This document shows, one piece after another, positions 5,724-6,102 of a DNA stretch of 6,102 nucleotides (position 1 is its first letter; each line of letters begins with the position of its first letter). The position numbers and the translations under genes were made by a program. The notes under the pieces were generated by a model, which did not search any database, had not been told where the DNA came from, and saw only the letters and a list, made by a program, of their open reading frames with translations. Source of the DNA: an uncultured bacterium (GTDB lineage: Bacteria; Actinomycetota; Coriobacteriia; Coriobacteriales; Coriobacteriaceae); NCBI GenBank assembly GCA_905215205.1, contig CAJMPK010000091.1:1-6102 (forward strand), given 5' to 3'.

Positions 5724-6102
5724 TTACTCCGCCAAGCCATCGGCCTTTGCAATCTCGCTCGTCGAGCCATCTTGGTAGGTAATCTTAACGTGCTCTACGT
5801 CGGATACCGTAACGCCCGACGGAGGTTTCAGACGCCACTCCGTCAGAGCGATATCCATGGTCGTAGGCACATCGCCCTGATCTTTGAGCTTCACCGTGAG
5901 TGTTTTGAGTGCCTCATCAAACGTCACGCGTTCGATTTCTTCACCCGGAATAGACCCGCCGCTCAACTGCAGCTGCACAAACTCGTCGCGCGGATACCAG
6001 TAGTCGCCCGGTGCGGCCACCGTGTTACCGCCAGCGACCTTCACCGTCATGATCGGCAGGGCATCGTCGGCCTCGAACTCCCAGGCAGCGCCGCCGCGAC
6101 CG
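5724..6102 (-). CDS. uncharacterised protein, C-terminal part (beta-rich)
   Basis: The frame ends with TAA (5726-5724) and stays open to the window edge, giving 125 visible residues with no start. The ATG at 6050 has no Shine-Dalgarno sequence in front of it, and the codons before it (ending WEFEADDALPI) read as ordinary protein, so the true start lies outside. The visible part is polar and acidic, with alternating hydrophobic residues that suggest beta strands (for example LKTLTVKLKD and VEHVKITYQDGST). It contains GDYWYPRDEF and has no cysteine and no membrane helix. I do not recognise the family. The composition would suit an extracytoplasmic beta-sandwich or lipoprotein domain, but the N-terminus that would show a signal peptide is missing. 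G/C-ending codons match the neighbouring genes. It converges with yaaA with only 23 bp between stops and no visible terminator. Confidence 0.7.
   Translation of the reverse strand, partial: GRGGAAWEFEADDALPIMTVKVAGGNTVAAPGDYWYPRDEFVQLQLSGGSIPGEEIERVTFDEALKTLTVKLKDQGDVPTTMDIALTEWRLKPPSGVTVSDVEHVKITYQDGSTSEIAKADGLAE

Overview
The window is GC-rich bacterial chromosome with strong Shine-Dalgarno sites and G/C-ending codons. The style of the DNA polymerase I, an ApeA-type M18 aminopeptidase and a YaaA protein together suggest an anaerobic actinobacterium of the Coriobacteriia, most likely a Collinsella-like gut organism. This is an inference from protein resemblance and base composition, not a database match.

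Layout. (1) Positions 1-198 hold the C-terminal end of a HAD-superfamily (Cof/IIB-type) phosphatase on the + strand. (2) Positions 199-472 form a convergent intergenic region full of secondary structure: a 129-nt near-perfect nested palindrome (209-337) and a separate perfect 13-bp hairpin (406-437). (3) Positions 473-3223 encode DNA polymerase I (polA) on the - strand, with an intact 5' nuclease, an intact polymerase domain and a decayed 3'-5' exonuclease domain. (4) Positions 3224-3389 are a divergent promoter region with a 12-bp GC palindrome and candidate -10 elements. (5) Positions 3390-4787 encode an M18 metallo-aminopeptidase (apeA) on the + strand. (6) Positions 4788-4890 carry a second long inverted repeat (4803-4865). 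(7) Positions 4891-5700 encode YaaA (DUF328), a peroxide-stress-type protein. (8) Positions 5724-6102 hold the C-terminal part of an unrecognised beta-rich protein on the - strand, convergent with yaaA and running off the window.

The genes are housekeeping functions (DNA repair and replication, peptide turnover, oxidative-stress protection, phosphate-ester hydrolysis) and do not form one pathway. apeA and yaaA are co-directional and could be co-transcribed, unless the inverted repeat between them ends transcription.

I see no transposase, integrase, CRISPR array, tRNA, rRNA or defence cassette, and no convincing new multi-gene system. The most unusual signals are the two intergenic inverted repeats. 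The nested 129-nt element in particular is much longer than an ordinary terminator and could be a small non-autonomous mobile or REP-like element.
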